Origin: Malus domestica
Lineage: Eukaryota > Streptophyta > Magnoliopsida > Rosales > Rosaceae
Assembly (NCBI RefSeq): GCF_042453785.1
Contig: NC_091669.1
Location: 10,614,501 to 10,678,500, forward strand
Reading direction: 5' to 3'
Length of the DNA stretch: 64,000 bases
Numbering within the stretch: position 1 is the first letter of the stretch; the number at the start of each line of letters is the position of its first letter. Of the stretch, positions 37,761 to 48,950 are shown one piece after another. Both the position numbers and the translations under genes were made by a program. Below the pieces are notes generated by a model that was given only the letters and a program-made list of their open reading frames with translations, did no database searches and was not told where the DNA came from.

Positions 37761-38848
37761 AGAAGAAGAAAAGATAGTTTTTAGGGTTTGTTGTATGATT
37801 TTGATGATGTAAATTTTGAAAAAGACAAGGAGCATTTTTGTCTTAAAATGTTAAAATTTTCTGTCCCGCGGACGTGGAACAACTCGTTCAGAGGGGAGGT
37901 GGAACATAAAATCATTCAAAACTTGTCCTGTGAAACAGCCCGTTTCACTCGTTTTAGGTGCACCAAACGTGGAACGGAACGCATCGTCCCGTTCCGTTCC
38001 GTCCCGTCCCACGTACCAAACGCGACCTTTAAGCATGATTAAAACGGACACGAGAATTAAATGCAAAAAGTGTCATGCATCATTCAAAACAACACCCAAG
38101 TAGAAGAATCATCATCCTGTTGTTGTAGAGCAACAAGTACCATGATAGTATGTTTGAGTTTCTCTCAGAAAAGTTGTAGCGCAACCACCTTCAACTCATG
38201 GTGGAGCAACAATGCAGTCTTCCATGTTGCAACAACTTTAGCATAAAGGGGGAGGATACTCCACCTGATGCCCAACAGCAGACGCAATAGACATCCCCTT
38301 CTCATCCCTCATATATAATCACCCCAAAATCACCCAACCAATAATTCTTACGAGAAAGTTTAAGTTATTAACAGATTAGTTCAAATCCTATAATTAAGGA
38401 ATATGTTCAATTACTAATCCTAAAACTAAAGGATTAGGTGCATTTACATATTTATAATAATTTATAATCTTAGGGGTATATTGGTGTGAAAAAAGTAAAT
38501 ATGTTGATGTGAAATCCTAGTCATCAAACCTATTTCACATGACACGCTCCGACCCTGATATTCCCCGAATACCAGGATAGACACATGTTGGCCGACACCC
38601 GAGGGTGACGAAAGCCATTAATTGATACAAAAGCTAAGAATAAGAAATAAATTAAAAATTTAGGAACGTGCTCAGAACATACAACTAACTAAAGTTCTAA
38701 AAGAATTAATATAAAATTTAATAAATAACGGATGTGGTCCTACACCGAGAGGACTCGAATATGCCAAAGTGAAGACGTTGACGTCGTGATCGTATGCCTC
38801 GATTCTAAATCCTGAAAGGGGGCGCAAAACAAGGGTGAGTGGACCAAG

Positions 38849-38850
<2 letters not shown>

Positions 38851-38886
<36 letters not shown>
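38851..38886. repeat. (AT)n microsatellite
   Basis: About 36 bp of uninterrupted AT dinucleotides within the solo LTR; the matching place in the 24631 copy has a short run only. Confidence 0.9.
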
Positions 38887-38888
<2 letters not shown>

Positions 38889-39924
38889 CCGAAAACAGTT
38901 ATGAACATACTAACCCCCAAGTTTATATATAATGAAAACTACTAGCATAATAAGTGATGGATTTAAATAAAAATCCTAGCATGCCAAAAGTATCTCAAAA
39001 ATCATATTACGGAATAACATCGCGGAAATCAAAACAGTAAACATCTCATAGATCATCTCGTAAGCCCGGTGTGCTGCTAGAAAAATCACTGAATAAATAT
39101 AACTCCCGGCCCAATGCCTGTTTTGTGGTCTCTGCGCCCGTAGCCAGAGATTACCAACTCCCAGCCCAATGCCTGCTTCGTGTCCCTCAGCCCGTAGCTA
39201 GGGATTATTTCTCCCGGCCTATCTGCCAACACTAGATCCTCGCCCCAGGCGGCATAGTGTCTACTAGGTACGCACAAATAGTTACGCCTCTCATAAATAA
39301 CCATTTCATAGCATAAAGTCATCCATCGTCTATACTATAAAGAGAGGTTTCTAAAACATGTCCTAGCATCCTATCGTCATCCATCGGATAGTCTACCAGT
39401 TCATGGTTTTTATAGAAAATACGATATATTAAAATATAGCTCAATATAGGCCAACAATTTATTCCTCACCAAAAACACGAGACGAAAATCAACATATTCA
39501 ATAAACATGCTTAACATAAAATCAGAACATAAACTCGTAAGGCATGCTATTCATTTATGCAATTGAACTATAAAATCATGTAATTTTAGAAGGGGTCCAC
39601 TCACAGTACTTCGCCGTCGAAAAGTCACGCAACTAGCAAAGACAGAAATGCCACTATAATTGCCCCTAAGCACATAAAGAGTCTAATAAATAAAACTATA
39701 TAATAGCAATTGAATTTGGGAAAACGGACATTGGAAACGGATTCAGAACATCGAATTACCATATAAGAAGGGTCCTGGTTAAAAAAAAGACTCGAAGGCC
39801 TTAAGCCTAAGGATTTTGGGTTTCTAGATAAAAAGGATTGGGTTAAAAAAGGTTAGGACCTATTAAGTTTTGGGTTTGGATATGTTAGGTACAAAAGGGG
39901 TGGTTTGGGCTTAAGCCCAAATCC

Positions 39925-39996
39925 ACACACACACGGCACACAACATACACACACACACACACATACTACACAAACACACACACACACACACACTCA
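39925..39996. repeat. (AC)n microsatellite
   Basis: CA dinucleotide runs broken by 'ggcacacaacata' and 'tactacacaaa', again within the solo LTR. Confidence 0.9.
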
Positions 39997-41050
39997 CAGC
40001 CCAAAGGCCTCACAACCAAAAGGGTTGGGCTCGGCAGGGAAGGCCCAAAGGCCTTGGGTTTCGTGGGTCGCCGGACCCAATGGGAGAGAAAGCCAGAAAT
40101 CGGCCTGAAACTGCACAACCTTTAAACGGCCATAACTTTGTCACAACTCAACGAAATCAAGTGAAACAAGAACGAAAGTTGTAGTTATCGAAGAGATGAA
40201 GAGAATGGTACCTCGCACGACGTCTAACTCGCCGTGGTTTGGCCGGAAAACGCCTCGAAAGCTGTCGGACTCGCCGGAAACTGGGTAAGATTCAAATGAG
40301 TATAACTTCTTCAATACTCAACGAAATTGGGTGAAACAAAAATGAAAGTTGTAGTACTCAGGGAGATGAAGAGATTGATACCTTAAATGCCGGCCAACTC
40401 ACCGCGGTTTGGCAGGAAATGGCCTCGAAAGGGACAGTGCTCGCCGGAGGCTCCTGGGATTTCGTCGTCCTTTCTACAACGAGAGAGAAAACTGCAGAGG
40501 TTTTGATGGTGACGTCCTCAGCAGATGGTGTGGTTGAGTGTTGCTTAGGGAAAAGGAGTTGCAGGATTTCGTCGTCCTTTCTACAACGAGAGAGAGAAAA
40601 CCTGCAGAGGTTTTGATGGTGATGTCCTCAGCAGATGGCGTGGCTGAGTGTTGCTCGGGGAAAAGGAGTTGCAGCGAGGGAGAGAGATGAGGTTCGAGAG
40701 AGAGACACGGGAGAGTTGGAGAAGAGAAGAGAGAGAGAGACCAGGGGAAAACAAAAAAAATCATAAGGTGGGCCCCACGTGGCTCACCATTTAAGAACTA
40801 AAACTATTTTTAAAATATAAAAGGGGGTTGGGGTGTTTCATCACATAAATGACTATTTTTAATTCTGGCTCACAAAATAGGATCTATATCAATTTTCCCC
40901 TAAAAAAAATTATTTAACTCAAAATTCACCAAAAAAATAATCTATAAATACCTATGTATTTGTTCCAATATCCATATAAAACTCAATTTTCTCCTACAAT
41001 TCTTCCAATTTATCTTTCTACCATTTCTTTCCATTTCCAAATTGTTCAAC

Positions 41051-41125
41051 ATGGCAAGAGAGCATATTAGAGGTTGTAATTGGACCTATGAGGAAGTTGA
41101 AGGCTTGCTTTGTGGAAAGATTTAG
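41051..41125 (+). pseudogene. Start of a SANT-type transposon gene, truncated
   Basis: Twenty-four codons beginning MAREHIRGCNWTYEE match the start of the broken gene at 6405-7254 (MVKEHIRGHNWTFEE) and then stop. Only the first helix of the SANT-like domain remains. Confidence 0.6.
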
Positions 41126-41210
41126 TGATTTTTGAACATTTATTAGAATTTAAATATTTTTAGATCAAAATGTTCATATAATTAATTTACGATAGTCTAC
41201 ATAATTTTTT

Positions 41211-42847
41211 GGGTAAAGTACAAAAAACTACCTCAACTATTGGTATCACGACACTTTCATACCTCATCTTTAGAATTTAGTCCAATGTTATACCTTCCGT
41301 TACTTGGCCGTTTACTTTTCAGTTAAATGCTGACGTTACTTGATCCGGAACCCACTTTTTATTAAAAAATTAATAAAATATTATTAAAAACTAAAAAAAT
41401 CATTTAATAATTTTTAAATATTAAAATAATAAAGAAAAGTTTAAAAAAAAATTAAAAATCTTCTGTTCGTGCCCTTTCCCCTACCATTTTCTCTCTCTTC
41501 TCCCCCATCTTCATCTTCTTCCCCCTTCCAGCTCCCTTCCTGCAACCCAGAAAAAAAAAAGTTAAAAAAAAAAAATCCCAAGTTCGTCCCCTTCCCCAGT
41601 TCCCCCCTCTTTCTTCTCCCCCATCTTTATCTTCTTCCCTCTTCCTGTGACCCAGAAAAAAGAAGGTAAAAAAAATAAAAATAAAACAAATTTGTCTTCC
41701 CCCTCACCCACCCTCAGTTTGTTCCCCCCCCCCCCCCCGGAAGAAGAAGAAAGAGAGAGAGGGGAAAAAAACAAAAAAAAAAGGAAACCCAGTTGAAGGG
41801 TTTGTCCGTCCTTCCCCCCCTCCCCCCTTTCGTCCCTTCCCCCTTCATCTTCTTCCCCTACCTGCTTAATCTTCAACAAAAAAAAATAAAAACCCATCAA
41901 CCCCGAAACCCCATTCCTGAAACCCCCCCCCCCACCCAGATCCCTCCCACACCTGCAACCCAAATCCACCACCCCTCCAATCTGCAAAAGAAGAAGAAGA
42001 AGAAGGAAAGAAAAAATAAATAAAAATGCCAGTTCGTCTGTCCATCCCCCTCACCCTACCCAACTTGCAGAAGAAGAAGAAGAAGAAGAAGAAGAGAGAA
42101 GAAGGAAAAAAAAAAAAAAAAAGGAAACCCAAAACCTAGTTCGTTCGTTCCTCCCCCCACCCCCACCCCCATCGCACCCAACTTGCAGAAGAAGAAGAAG
42201 AAGAAGAGAGAGAAGAAGAAAAAAATAAAGGAAACCCAAAACCCAGTTTGTCTGCCCCCCAACCCAAAACCCAGTTCGTCCGCCCCCCCCCCCCCAACCC
42301 ACCCAACTTGCAGAAGAAGAAGAGAGAAAAGAAAAGAAAAAAAATAGGTAGGGGAAGAAGATGGGTTTTCAAATTTGGGCCGGGGGGGTTTGACGGGATC
42401 TGGGGGGTGTGATGGGATTTGGGCGGGGGGGGTTCAGGTATGGGGTTTCGAGGGGGTTGATGGGTTTTCAAATTTTATTTTATTTTTTTTTTTTTGTTCA
42501 AGATTAAGCAGGTAGGGGAAGAAGATGAATGGGGAGAAGAGAGAGAGGGGGGAATGGACGAAAGGGTTTTTTTTTATAATTTTTTTTTACTTTTTTTATT
42601 ATTTTAATATTTAAAAAATATTAAATTTTTTTTTTAGTTTTTAATAATATTTTATTATTTTTTTTAATAAAAAGTGGGTTTCGGATCAAACCATGTCAGC
42701 ATTTAACTAAGAAATTCACGCCAAGCTAACGGAATGTATAACATTGACACAAATTCGTAAGATGAGGTATGACATTGTCAATTTTAAAAGATGAGGTATG
42801 AAAGTGTCGTGACACCAATAGTTGAGGTAGTTTTTTGTACTTTACCC
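41211..42847. mobile_element. Mutator-like TIR element with about 250-bp inverted ends (1637 bp)
   Basis: The ends GGGTAAAGTACAAAAAACTA and its complement start inverted repeats that can be followed for about 250 bp on each side. They are flanked by a perfect 9-bp duplication TAATTTTTT at 41202-41210 and 42848-42856. Nine-base duplications with long TIRs are the Mutator-like pattern. There is no transposase. The interior is a set of repeats of a unit with 'cccaacttgcagaagaagaa', C-runs and poly-A, which opens long but low-complexity frames on both strands that I do not count as genes. Confidence 0.88.
41570..42340. repeat. Simple-sequence-rich tandem block in the Mutator-like element
   Basis: Repeating modules of C-runs (up to about 16 C), 'aacttgcagaagaagaag' and 'ggaaacccaaaacccagttc' lie at about 41800, 42060, 42180 and 42300. 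Strong strand asymmetry makes long spurious open frames. Confidence 0.8.
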
Positions 42848-43269
42848 TAATTTTTTTTTTAAATTTAATTTAAAAAAAAAATTAGCCTAAGTTCATTATT
42901 TAATAATCTCGGGCTAAAATTTTAGGCCAGAAGGGTATGAGCAGAAAAACTTAAACAAAAATGCTCCCAAAACAAAAAAATTCAAAAACAACCCAAAATA
43001 ATGCTGGGGTACTTTCATCATTTTAATAGTATTTTTTTAAATAATAATTCTTTTTGTACAATTTTTTTTTAAATTAATATCTCACAATAGGTTAGCAATA
43101 ATATAATTCAATCAGTTGTTCATTAAATATTATTTTCTCTATTTTTAAACACTTTCAAAACATCTTAAAAGGTGTGTAATACCGGTTAAAAAAAAAGTCT
43201 TTCACACGCACATAATAATGTGATTAAATTAGTTGTTAAATGATTTTTTTTAACAAACAATATTATATA

Positions 43270-43570
43270 TACTAAGGGGGAGGAGGTGGGCTTAGCCTCA
43301 CAATGAACTAGCAATAATGTGATTTAATCAGTTGTTTATCAAATATTATTTTCTCTATTCTTAATGTAAATTCAATAGAATGTAGATGGAAATTGAAATG
43401 CCGAATTTATTATGTGAATTTAACTGCTTTGATTGGTTTGTGAGGGATTTTTTCTAGCATGATCTAAGATTATTCATTTAATTCAAATATTTGATTTTCC
43501 TTTTGTCAATTCACGCATATTATTACGTTTACAATTTGTCAATTCACGCATATAAATATGTTTACAATGT
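43270..43570. repeat. Block duplicated at 54160-54370
   Basis: The strings 'tttgattggtttgtgaggg', 'tctagca.gatctaagatta' and 'gtcaattcacgcatataaat' are shared. It links the flank of the PPR pseudogene with the 3' flank of UGT D. Confidence 0.75.
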
Positions 43571-43730
43571 GAAGAAGGCAGTTATAATAGCCTTCACGGG
43601 AAGACACAACACAAAACATTAAGATTTTCAAGAGTTCTAAGTAGATCAACCAATATAATACGACAATACGAGTCACCCACGAGTAAGCCAAATGGAAGAA
43701 AATAAACTACTCGTGCAGGATATTCCATGA

Positions 43731-43879
43731 AACGGTGTGATATCCACACACCCTTTTTTACTTCTCCCACACCTTTTTGGTTTTCGACCGTTGGATCGGA
43801 TAAATTGAATAAGATCAACGGACAGAAATTAACAAGGGGTGTGTGAGAAGTAAAAAGGGGTGTGTGGATAGCACATCCC
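43731..43879. mobile_element. hAT-like MITE (149 bp) with 8-bp target duplication
   Basis: TTCCATGA flanks it at 43723-43730 and 43880-43887, and the empty site is visible in the duplicate at about 63070. The ends (GTGTGATATCCACACACC / GGTGTGTGGATAGCACAT) are inverted, as are the inner TTTTTACTTCTCCCACAC / GTGTGAGAAGTAAAAA. Eight-base duplications suit a hAT-type origin. Confidence 0.85.
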
Positions 43880-43887
43880 TTCCATGA

Positions 43888-44316
43888 AATCAAAGTATCA
43901 TTTAACTAAGTATGGCCATGCGCAACACTATAATATACAGAAATCATGCTTTTTTAAGTGACCCGAATATATGTATGAGGCGTCTTTGAGATGGCAGCTT
44001 ATTAACTTGCTATGGCTCAACCGCTAGTGTCCAAAGTTCACTACCAAAGACCATGTGGACAGATTTAAGCGCCATCTAAAAAGAATATAACTTAGACAAC
44101 TGCTGACCTGCACCAAAAGCTAAATTAGCAAGAAAGTAAATTCCAGCTGCAGATACAAACATCACGATACATCACATAAACCTAAGATGAAGCTAAACTC
44201 AATAAAAAGACATGCCCACTGACTTGCCAGAAACCAGCCAGTTTAGTTTTAGGAGAATTCACACTTTTAATCCAGTCCTTAACTATGTATTTTTAAGAAT
44301 CCTGAGAAAATGCATA
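43888..44316. repeat. Duplicated 3' flank of the PPR gene, copy 1
   Basis: Together with 43575-43722 this matches 62930-63480 closely. No separate gene is seen. Confidence 0.8.
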
Positions 44317-46300
44317 TCATAGACGATTAAAGTTGGATTGACAATCACAAACGATAAACTTACATGAAGGGCAGTTTTCCATGGATAGATAGTTCTTGTT
44401 ATGATCCTGCAAAGGAGATGCGAAACAGTTCAAAAAACCGCTAATATCAATCCAACTACATCCAGTCTCCTTCCTCAAACCCTTTTCCCTCATTTGTTTC
44501 CTCACAGTATCCACGTTTTCCCACTTGCCTTCCTCGGCATACATATTTGAGAGCAAAACATGGTAGCCCGTTTTGCCATTTGCTGCCTCTAGTTCAAGCA
44601 ATTTCCCAGCAACAATCTTTCCCAATTCAAAATGTTTATGAATTCTGCACGCCCCAAGAAGTGAGCCCCAAATTTCCATCGCATCACCCTCTTCGCCCAA
44701 CCCTTTGACAAACTCGTAGGCTTCAACCACTCTCCCAACCCTCCCTAACATGTCAGCTATATAGCAATAGTGTGCCGTTAGTGGTTTAATATTGTATTCC
44801 CCTTTCATTGAATCGTATATCGAAAGACCTTCGTTAACCAAACCAGCATAACTGCAGGCAGACAAGACCGCAACAAAGATTATGGCATCAGGTGCAGTGC
44901 CAGATTTCTGCATTGAGTGAAACAAAGAGAGAGCTCTCTCACCCATTCCATTCTGACCGTAGCCCAGCATCATTGTGGTATATGTGACAGTGTTCTTCTC
45001 ATGGGATCCAGCGAAAACATTTTCAGCATAAGTGACTGCACCACATTTGGAATACATGTCAATTAGAGCAGATCCCACGAAGACGTTTTGGTCAAGGTAG
45101 TGGCGGATAGAGAACCCATGGATTTGCTTAACCATATCTATGTTTCCCACAGGATTACAAGCTGGTAGAACTGATGCTAAGGTCACATCATTTGGTATTA
45201 TTGCTCAAGCATCTGCCTAAAGACAAAGAAAGCTTCTTCAGAAATCATAGTATTCCATGAAACAACATCCCTCTCAGGCATCTTATGAAAAATTTTGAAT
45301 GACATGTCAACAGAATTGCACCTTGAATACATTACGATAGTCGCATTGAGTAAAATAACGGGCATCAATCTCAAATGCTTGATGATAAAAGCATGCAGCT
45401 GTCCAGCTAATTCCAACTGTTGCATCTGTGAACATGCAGTTAAAACTGATAGGAAGGTCACCTCAGCAAGAATAGCCAGTTCTGAGTTTACAGCTTGAAA
45501 GAAGAGGTCGATCGCTTCAATAGGACTGTTATTTTGAACATATGCACCGATCGTAGTGTTCCAAATCTCTGTATTTCTCTCCGAACAATGGTCAAAAGTC
45601 TTCCTAGCATATTCAAGGCAACCAAACTCGGCATACATAAATATTGCCGAGCTCACAACAAACAAGTCAGTCACATATTCCCCACCCAACCTAAGAAGCT
45701 TACCGTATAAAACACTCGCGTTCTTATAGTCTCCCATAGCGGAAAGTGCAGGGAAAACATTGACAAAACTGACAGCACTCGGTCTTATTCTCATTCCCAT
45801 CATCATCCTAAACTGCTTCACTGCTTCTGCATATCTTTCCGTCTTAACATACCACGAAACCAGCGTATTCCAAGCAACCACATTCCTCTTGCGCATTGTA
45901 TCAAACACTCTACGCACTAAATCATACTGTGAATAATCAAAGTCATAATAACAAGCAGAGTACATATTCAAAAGCAAATTACACACAATCCTACTGGGTT
46001 CGGATGACACCGAAGAACATGGCAATGCAGGGCTTACCCATCTTGAAATTGCGCGTGTCGGTGCAGGCTTTGAGGGTAGAAGAGTAAGTGTAAGGGTCGG
46101 CCTTGGTGCCGGGAGAGGCAGATTTCATCTGGGAGTAGAACAAGAGGGCTTCATTGGCCATGTTGTTGCAGATGAATCCAATGATGATGGTGTTCCAGAG
46201 CACGGTGGAGGGGCGAGGCAAAGTATCGAACAGTTGGCGGGCAAGGTGAGGAGGAGGGATTCCTCCTGAAAATGTTTTGCGGACGATTCATAAAATTTCG
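44317..46300 (-). pseudogene. Pentatricopeptide repeat protein (PLS class), broken copy
   Basis: PPR motifs run along the minus strand: FDTLPRPSTVLWNTIIIGF, FDTMRKRNVVAWNTLVSWY, PERDVVSWNTMIS, VGSALIDMYSKCGAVTYAE, and an E-type end (KETGCSWIDISGFLNCF). Such proteins bind organelle RNA, usually as editing factors; it recalls Arabidopsis At3g22150 (AEF1), by memory only. It is dead. The frame is lost near 46020 (after KACTDTRNFKMGK) and again near 45190. Where NTMIS runs straight into EEAFFVFRQMLEQ, about 80 residues present in relatives appear to be missing. The C-terminal extension seen in the copy at 63719 is deleted, so SGFLNCF runs into former 3' UTR. The N-terminus is also lost near 46270-46300. 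Confidence 0.85.
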
Positions 46301-46740
46301 TGCTAATGATCGAAACCATTAATGATATAAATCATTATGGAAAGATCATCTTTATAAAAAAAAATTAAAGTAATGGTTATTAAGTCAAATAACTGCAACA
46401 AATAGATAAAACAGCTCATAATACTATTAACAATTCTTACTATATATTTTTACACATTTTGATGACATAACGATTTCAAGTGGTGATCTTTACGCAACGA
46501 CATATAATATGAACAATTCTAACGATAAACACAAAATTTTGAGAGTCCGTTACAACACATTTTTAGGAAGATATCCTTCTCATCGTTTCAGTTGTAAAGT
46601 ATTATTCTAAGCATGTATATCAATTGCATGGCTTGTGGGATGGGGGTGGTGTTTTAATTCTTGGATTTTTTTTCATGTGGAGGTGATGATGTCATGCCTT
46701 TGCTGTCATTTGCTAATTTTTTTTCATGTGGTCTACTAAT
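46301..46740. repeat. Block shared with 12600-13255
   Basis: It carries 'gtgctaatgatcgaa', 'aaagatcatctttat' and 'ggtgatgatgtcatgcctt', the last being the UGT promoter block (46687-46695) with no gene next to it. It lacks the MITE found in the 12890 copy. Confidence 0.7.
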
Positions 46741-47047
46741 ACGTTAGTGGTTGGCAATGCTCACAGCATGTAATGAAGAGTTGGTCATCTGAAGCTTTCA
46801 TTATTATTAGTAAAAAAACCTCTATATTGAAAATGATGTCAAAATCAGTTTTTAGGCATGCATTAGGTGCACATACCAGCTGAATTGATCAGTACAAGTT
46901 AGATTTTCAAAGAAGAGAAAATGTCACCACAAGACTTTAAGATTCGATACGTTGAACTATGTATTAACGGAAAACTTACAATACAAACGTTGCAAATTAC
47001 ATGACGTAAAAATAAACGAGGAGAATATAAAAGCCCCCCCAACCCAA
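46741..47047. repeat. 3' flank of UGT copy C
   Basis: Matches 29590-29968 and 14940-15297. Confidence 0.8.
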
Positions 47048-48463
47048 TTAAATTTGATCAATAAAACGCCCTAATGAAGAGTACGAAGAACCACCATCCA
47101 CCAAGGCTTTCTTGCTCTTTTCACTCATCTCCTTCACTCTTTTCCTTACATCACTGTCAAGCTCCATCACTTGCCTTATCCCTCTTTCTATGTCTTCTGC
47201 ACTCACCACCACGTCGCTGTCCTTCCTATAATCCATCTTAATCTCCACTGCCAATCCCAACTCCACCACCAACTGAAAGGCATTCAGGTTTTGCTCCGCG
47301 TACATTGGCCATGCGGCAATCGGCACGCCATTCCATAAACTTTCCAACGTAGAATTCCACCCGCAATGTGATACAAACCCTCCGGTTGCCGGATGGCCTA
47401 GGATTGCCGCTTGCGGGGCCCAACCAATCACCTTCCCAACCGTAGCCGTCCGATCAAGAAACCCTTCGGGCAAGACTGCCTTTAGATCCTCGTAGTCTCT
47501 TGGCATAGCTCTCTGGCCATTAGGTGGGGGCCGGCGTAGGGACCACAAAAACCGATGTCCGCTGTGCTCTAGCGCGCACGCTATCTCTTTCACCTGGGCC
47601 TCACCGAAACTTCCCATGCTTCCAAAACACAGGAACACCACCGAGAAAGGAGGCTGATCATCAAGCCACCTCAAGATATCCGAGCCCTTATCTTCATCAC
47701 TACTTTTGAGATTCAATAAGGGTCCCACTGGATACACGGGTGGGATTTTATCACCAGAATCAAGATAATGAAGAGCATGCGATTCTAGCTCCATGAACGT
47801 ATTTACCAAAATACCCTTGGTTTGTTTCAACATGCTGGCGGAGTTGAGGATTGATTTGGTGCCCTCCTTGTCCAGAAACGAACCAGGCAAGACGGCGGCA
47901 GGGTAAGGGTTGATGAAACTCGGGACGGCCAACTCAGCGGTTGAGCTCGTCAACTCAGTTATATCTATTCCCCCCTCGTCACGAAGCGATTGAAAATGGA
48001 AAAAAAGTGCGAGAGTCGAAGCGTTGGAGGTGAAGAACAGGTAGGAGGGAACCTTAAATTCGTTGGCCACGTCCATTAGGCTTACGCAAAATATGTCGAG
48101 CACGAACCCGGCAAGCCGAGGCTTCGACGTCGACTCAGACTGATCTGACTCTGGGAGTAAGTTGATAACGGCGTCTCTGACGTGAGATTTGTGATTTTCG
48201 ACGAGCATTCTGAAGAAGGACCCGGGATTGGGGACAGTGTCTTGTTTGTCCGGTTGGGCTTCGGGGAGGTTGACGAAGTTGATGCGGTGAGAGATTGAAG
48301 AATCAGTGTTGGTGAATGGTTGGGCGTGGGGAAGCTTCATGACGAGGACTGTGATAAACAGTTGGTCGTCCCGAGCAACGAGTTGCTTTGCCATCTCGAC
48401 CGTTGATACGATGTGGCCAATGATTGGGGCGGGAACGAACACTAGATGTGCTGGTCTCTTCAT
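47048..48463 (-). CDS. UDP-glycosyltransferase, UGT71K1-like (copy C)
   Basis: A 471-aa intronless UGT, about 93% identical to copy B by hand count. It reads [17 protein letters not shown] with His17, Asp123 (VLDI), and PSPG Trp348-Gln391 ending in MYAEQ. All catalytic and sugar-donor residues are kept. Changes against copy B cluster in the acceptor half: [22 protein letters not shown] and [20 protein letters not shown]. Substrate range may therefore differ although the donor should again be UDP-glucose. TATAAAAT and the TGATGTCAT block precede the gene at the same spacing as in A and B. The downstream flank is the shared 3' block, then the PPR pseudogene. Confidence 0.93.
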   Translation of the reverse strand: MKRPAHLVFVPAPIIGHIVSTVEMAKQLVARDDQLFITVLVMKLPHAQPFTNTDSSISHRINFVNLPEAQPDKQDTVPNPGSFFRMLVENHKSHVRDAVINLLPESDQSESTSKPRLAGFVLDIFCVSLMDVANEFKVPSYLFFTSNASTLALFFHFQSLRDEGGIDITELTSSTAELAVPSFINPYPAAVLPGSFLDKEGTKSILNSASMLKQTKGILVNTFMELESHALHYLDSGDKIPPVYPVGPLLNLKSSDEDKGSDILRWLDDQPPFSVVFLCFGSMGSFGEAQVKEIACALEHSGHRFLWSLRRPPPNGQRAMPRDYEDLKAVLPEGFLDRTATVGKVIGWAPQAAILGHPATGGFVSHCGWNSTLESLWNGVPIAAWPMYAEQNLNAFQLVVELGLAVEIKMDYRKDSDVVVSAEDIERGIRQVMELDSDVRKRVKEMSEKSKKALVDGGSSYSSLGRFIDQI

Positions 48464-48517
48464 CTTTTGAGAAATGGCAATGAAAAGCTGAGCTGTTTTA
48501 TTTAGAAAAACTCTTTC

Positions 48518-48545
48518 ATTTTATAGTAGAATGGTATGATGTCAT
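48518..48545 (-). promoter_or_regulatory. Core promoter of UGT copy C
   Basis: CTATAAAAT on the minus strand (48518-48526) lies about 55 bp before the ATG, with TGATGTCAT at 48537-48545. Same layout as A and B. Confidence 0.55.
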
Positions 48546-48589
48546 GCCTTCGCTCATAGTTTCTGGATTCCCTACACGTCAAGATCTTA

Positions 48590-48950
48590 ATTAATTTTCA
48601 TACTGGAAAGACTTGGACATCAATAGCAAGAAGATAAAACAAAAGGTTGTCAAATTTTATTTTGGTTCCTCCACTAGCCGTAGTCTATGGATAAGTACCA
48701 CCAATTAAGTTTCACTTTTTATTTTGGTACTTACGTTTCATATTGCCTTGAGTAGAATGTTGAAGAATTGAAAACCGACATGGTTCACACGCGGTCAAGA
48801 TTTCAGTTACCATTACTAAGCACACCATGTTCTATACAGTGGTTATCTTTTCTTCTTCTTTTCTCAAAAGCAACGAAATATTCATCGTCGAATTAGAATC
48901 TTGTTCACAATTAGAATGCTGGGGTTGGGGTTTGTTCACAATTGGAGCAG
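48590..48950. repeat. Distal upstream block of UGT copy C
   Basis: Shared with 53345-53985 and with 16830-17215 plus 21357-21500 ('aaaggtt.tcaaatttgatt', 'attaagtttcact', 'cttgttcacaatt'). It ends where the gypsy fragment begins. Confidence 0.75.

Larger units (their letters stand above)
35320..38027. mobile_element. TIR DNA element of 2.7 kb carrying a gene-like insert
   Basis: The left end GGTACCGTTTGGTACGCAGA and the right end (complement GGTCGCGTTTGGTACGTGGG) form an imperfect inverted repeat, continuing into G/C-rich 'ggacgggac' repeats on both sides. The flanks share only TTT. No transposase is seen, so it is non-autonomous. It encloses a possible two-exon mini-gene and a purine-rich 37440-37780 block with repeated 'gctacacggaagag' strings. 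Confidence 0.65.
38540..40840 (-). mobile_element. Solo LTR (2301 bp), same family as 24631-26804
   Basis: It starts TGACACGCTCCGACCC and ends GGGGTGTTTCA, with a perfect duplication TCACA at 38535-38539 and 40841-40845. Long blocks match 24631-26804 in the same orientation ('tgttggccgacacccgaggg', 'gcatagtgt.tactaggta'). It contains an (AT)n run and an (AC)n run, and the 40430-40670 part has a local duplication of about 110 bp. Confidence 0.9.
40850..43250 (+). mobile_element. PIF/Harbinger-like relic, copy 2, split by a Mutator-like element
   Basis: The flanks are inverted copies of those at 5640-7480 (40920-41040 and 42860-43220). The gene is reduced to the first 24 codons (41051-41125: MAREHIRGCNWTYEE...), ending in a stop, and the interior is taken up by the element at 41211-42847. 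Confidence 0.5.

Noticed and set aside
41469-42471. Several 70-140 codon open frames on both strands
   Set aside because: They come from C-runs, GAA repeats and poly-A within the Mutator-like element; the translations are low-complexity with no domain.
45991-46319. Separate small genes upstream of the PPR frames
   Set aside because: The 45991-46221 frame is PPR sequence; the 46125-46319 frame is its shadow apart from a short N-terminal stretch of the same PPR, so both were folded into the pseudogene.
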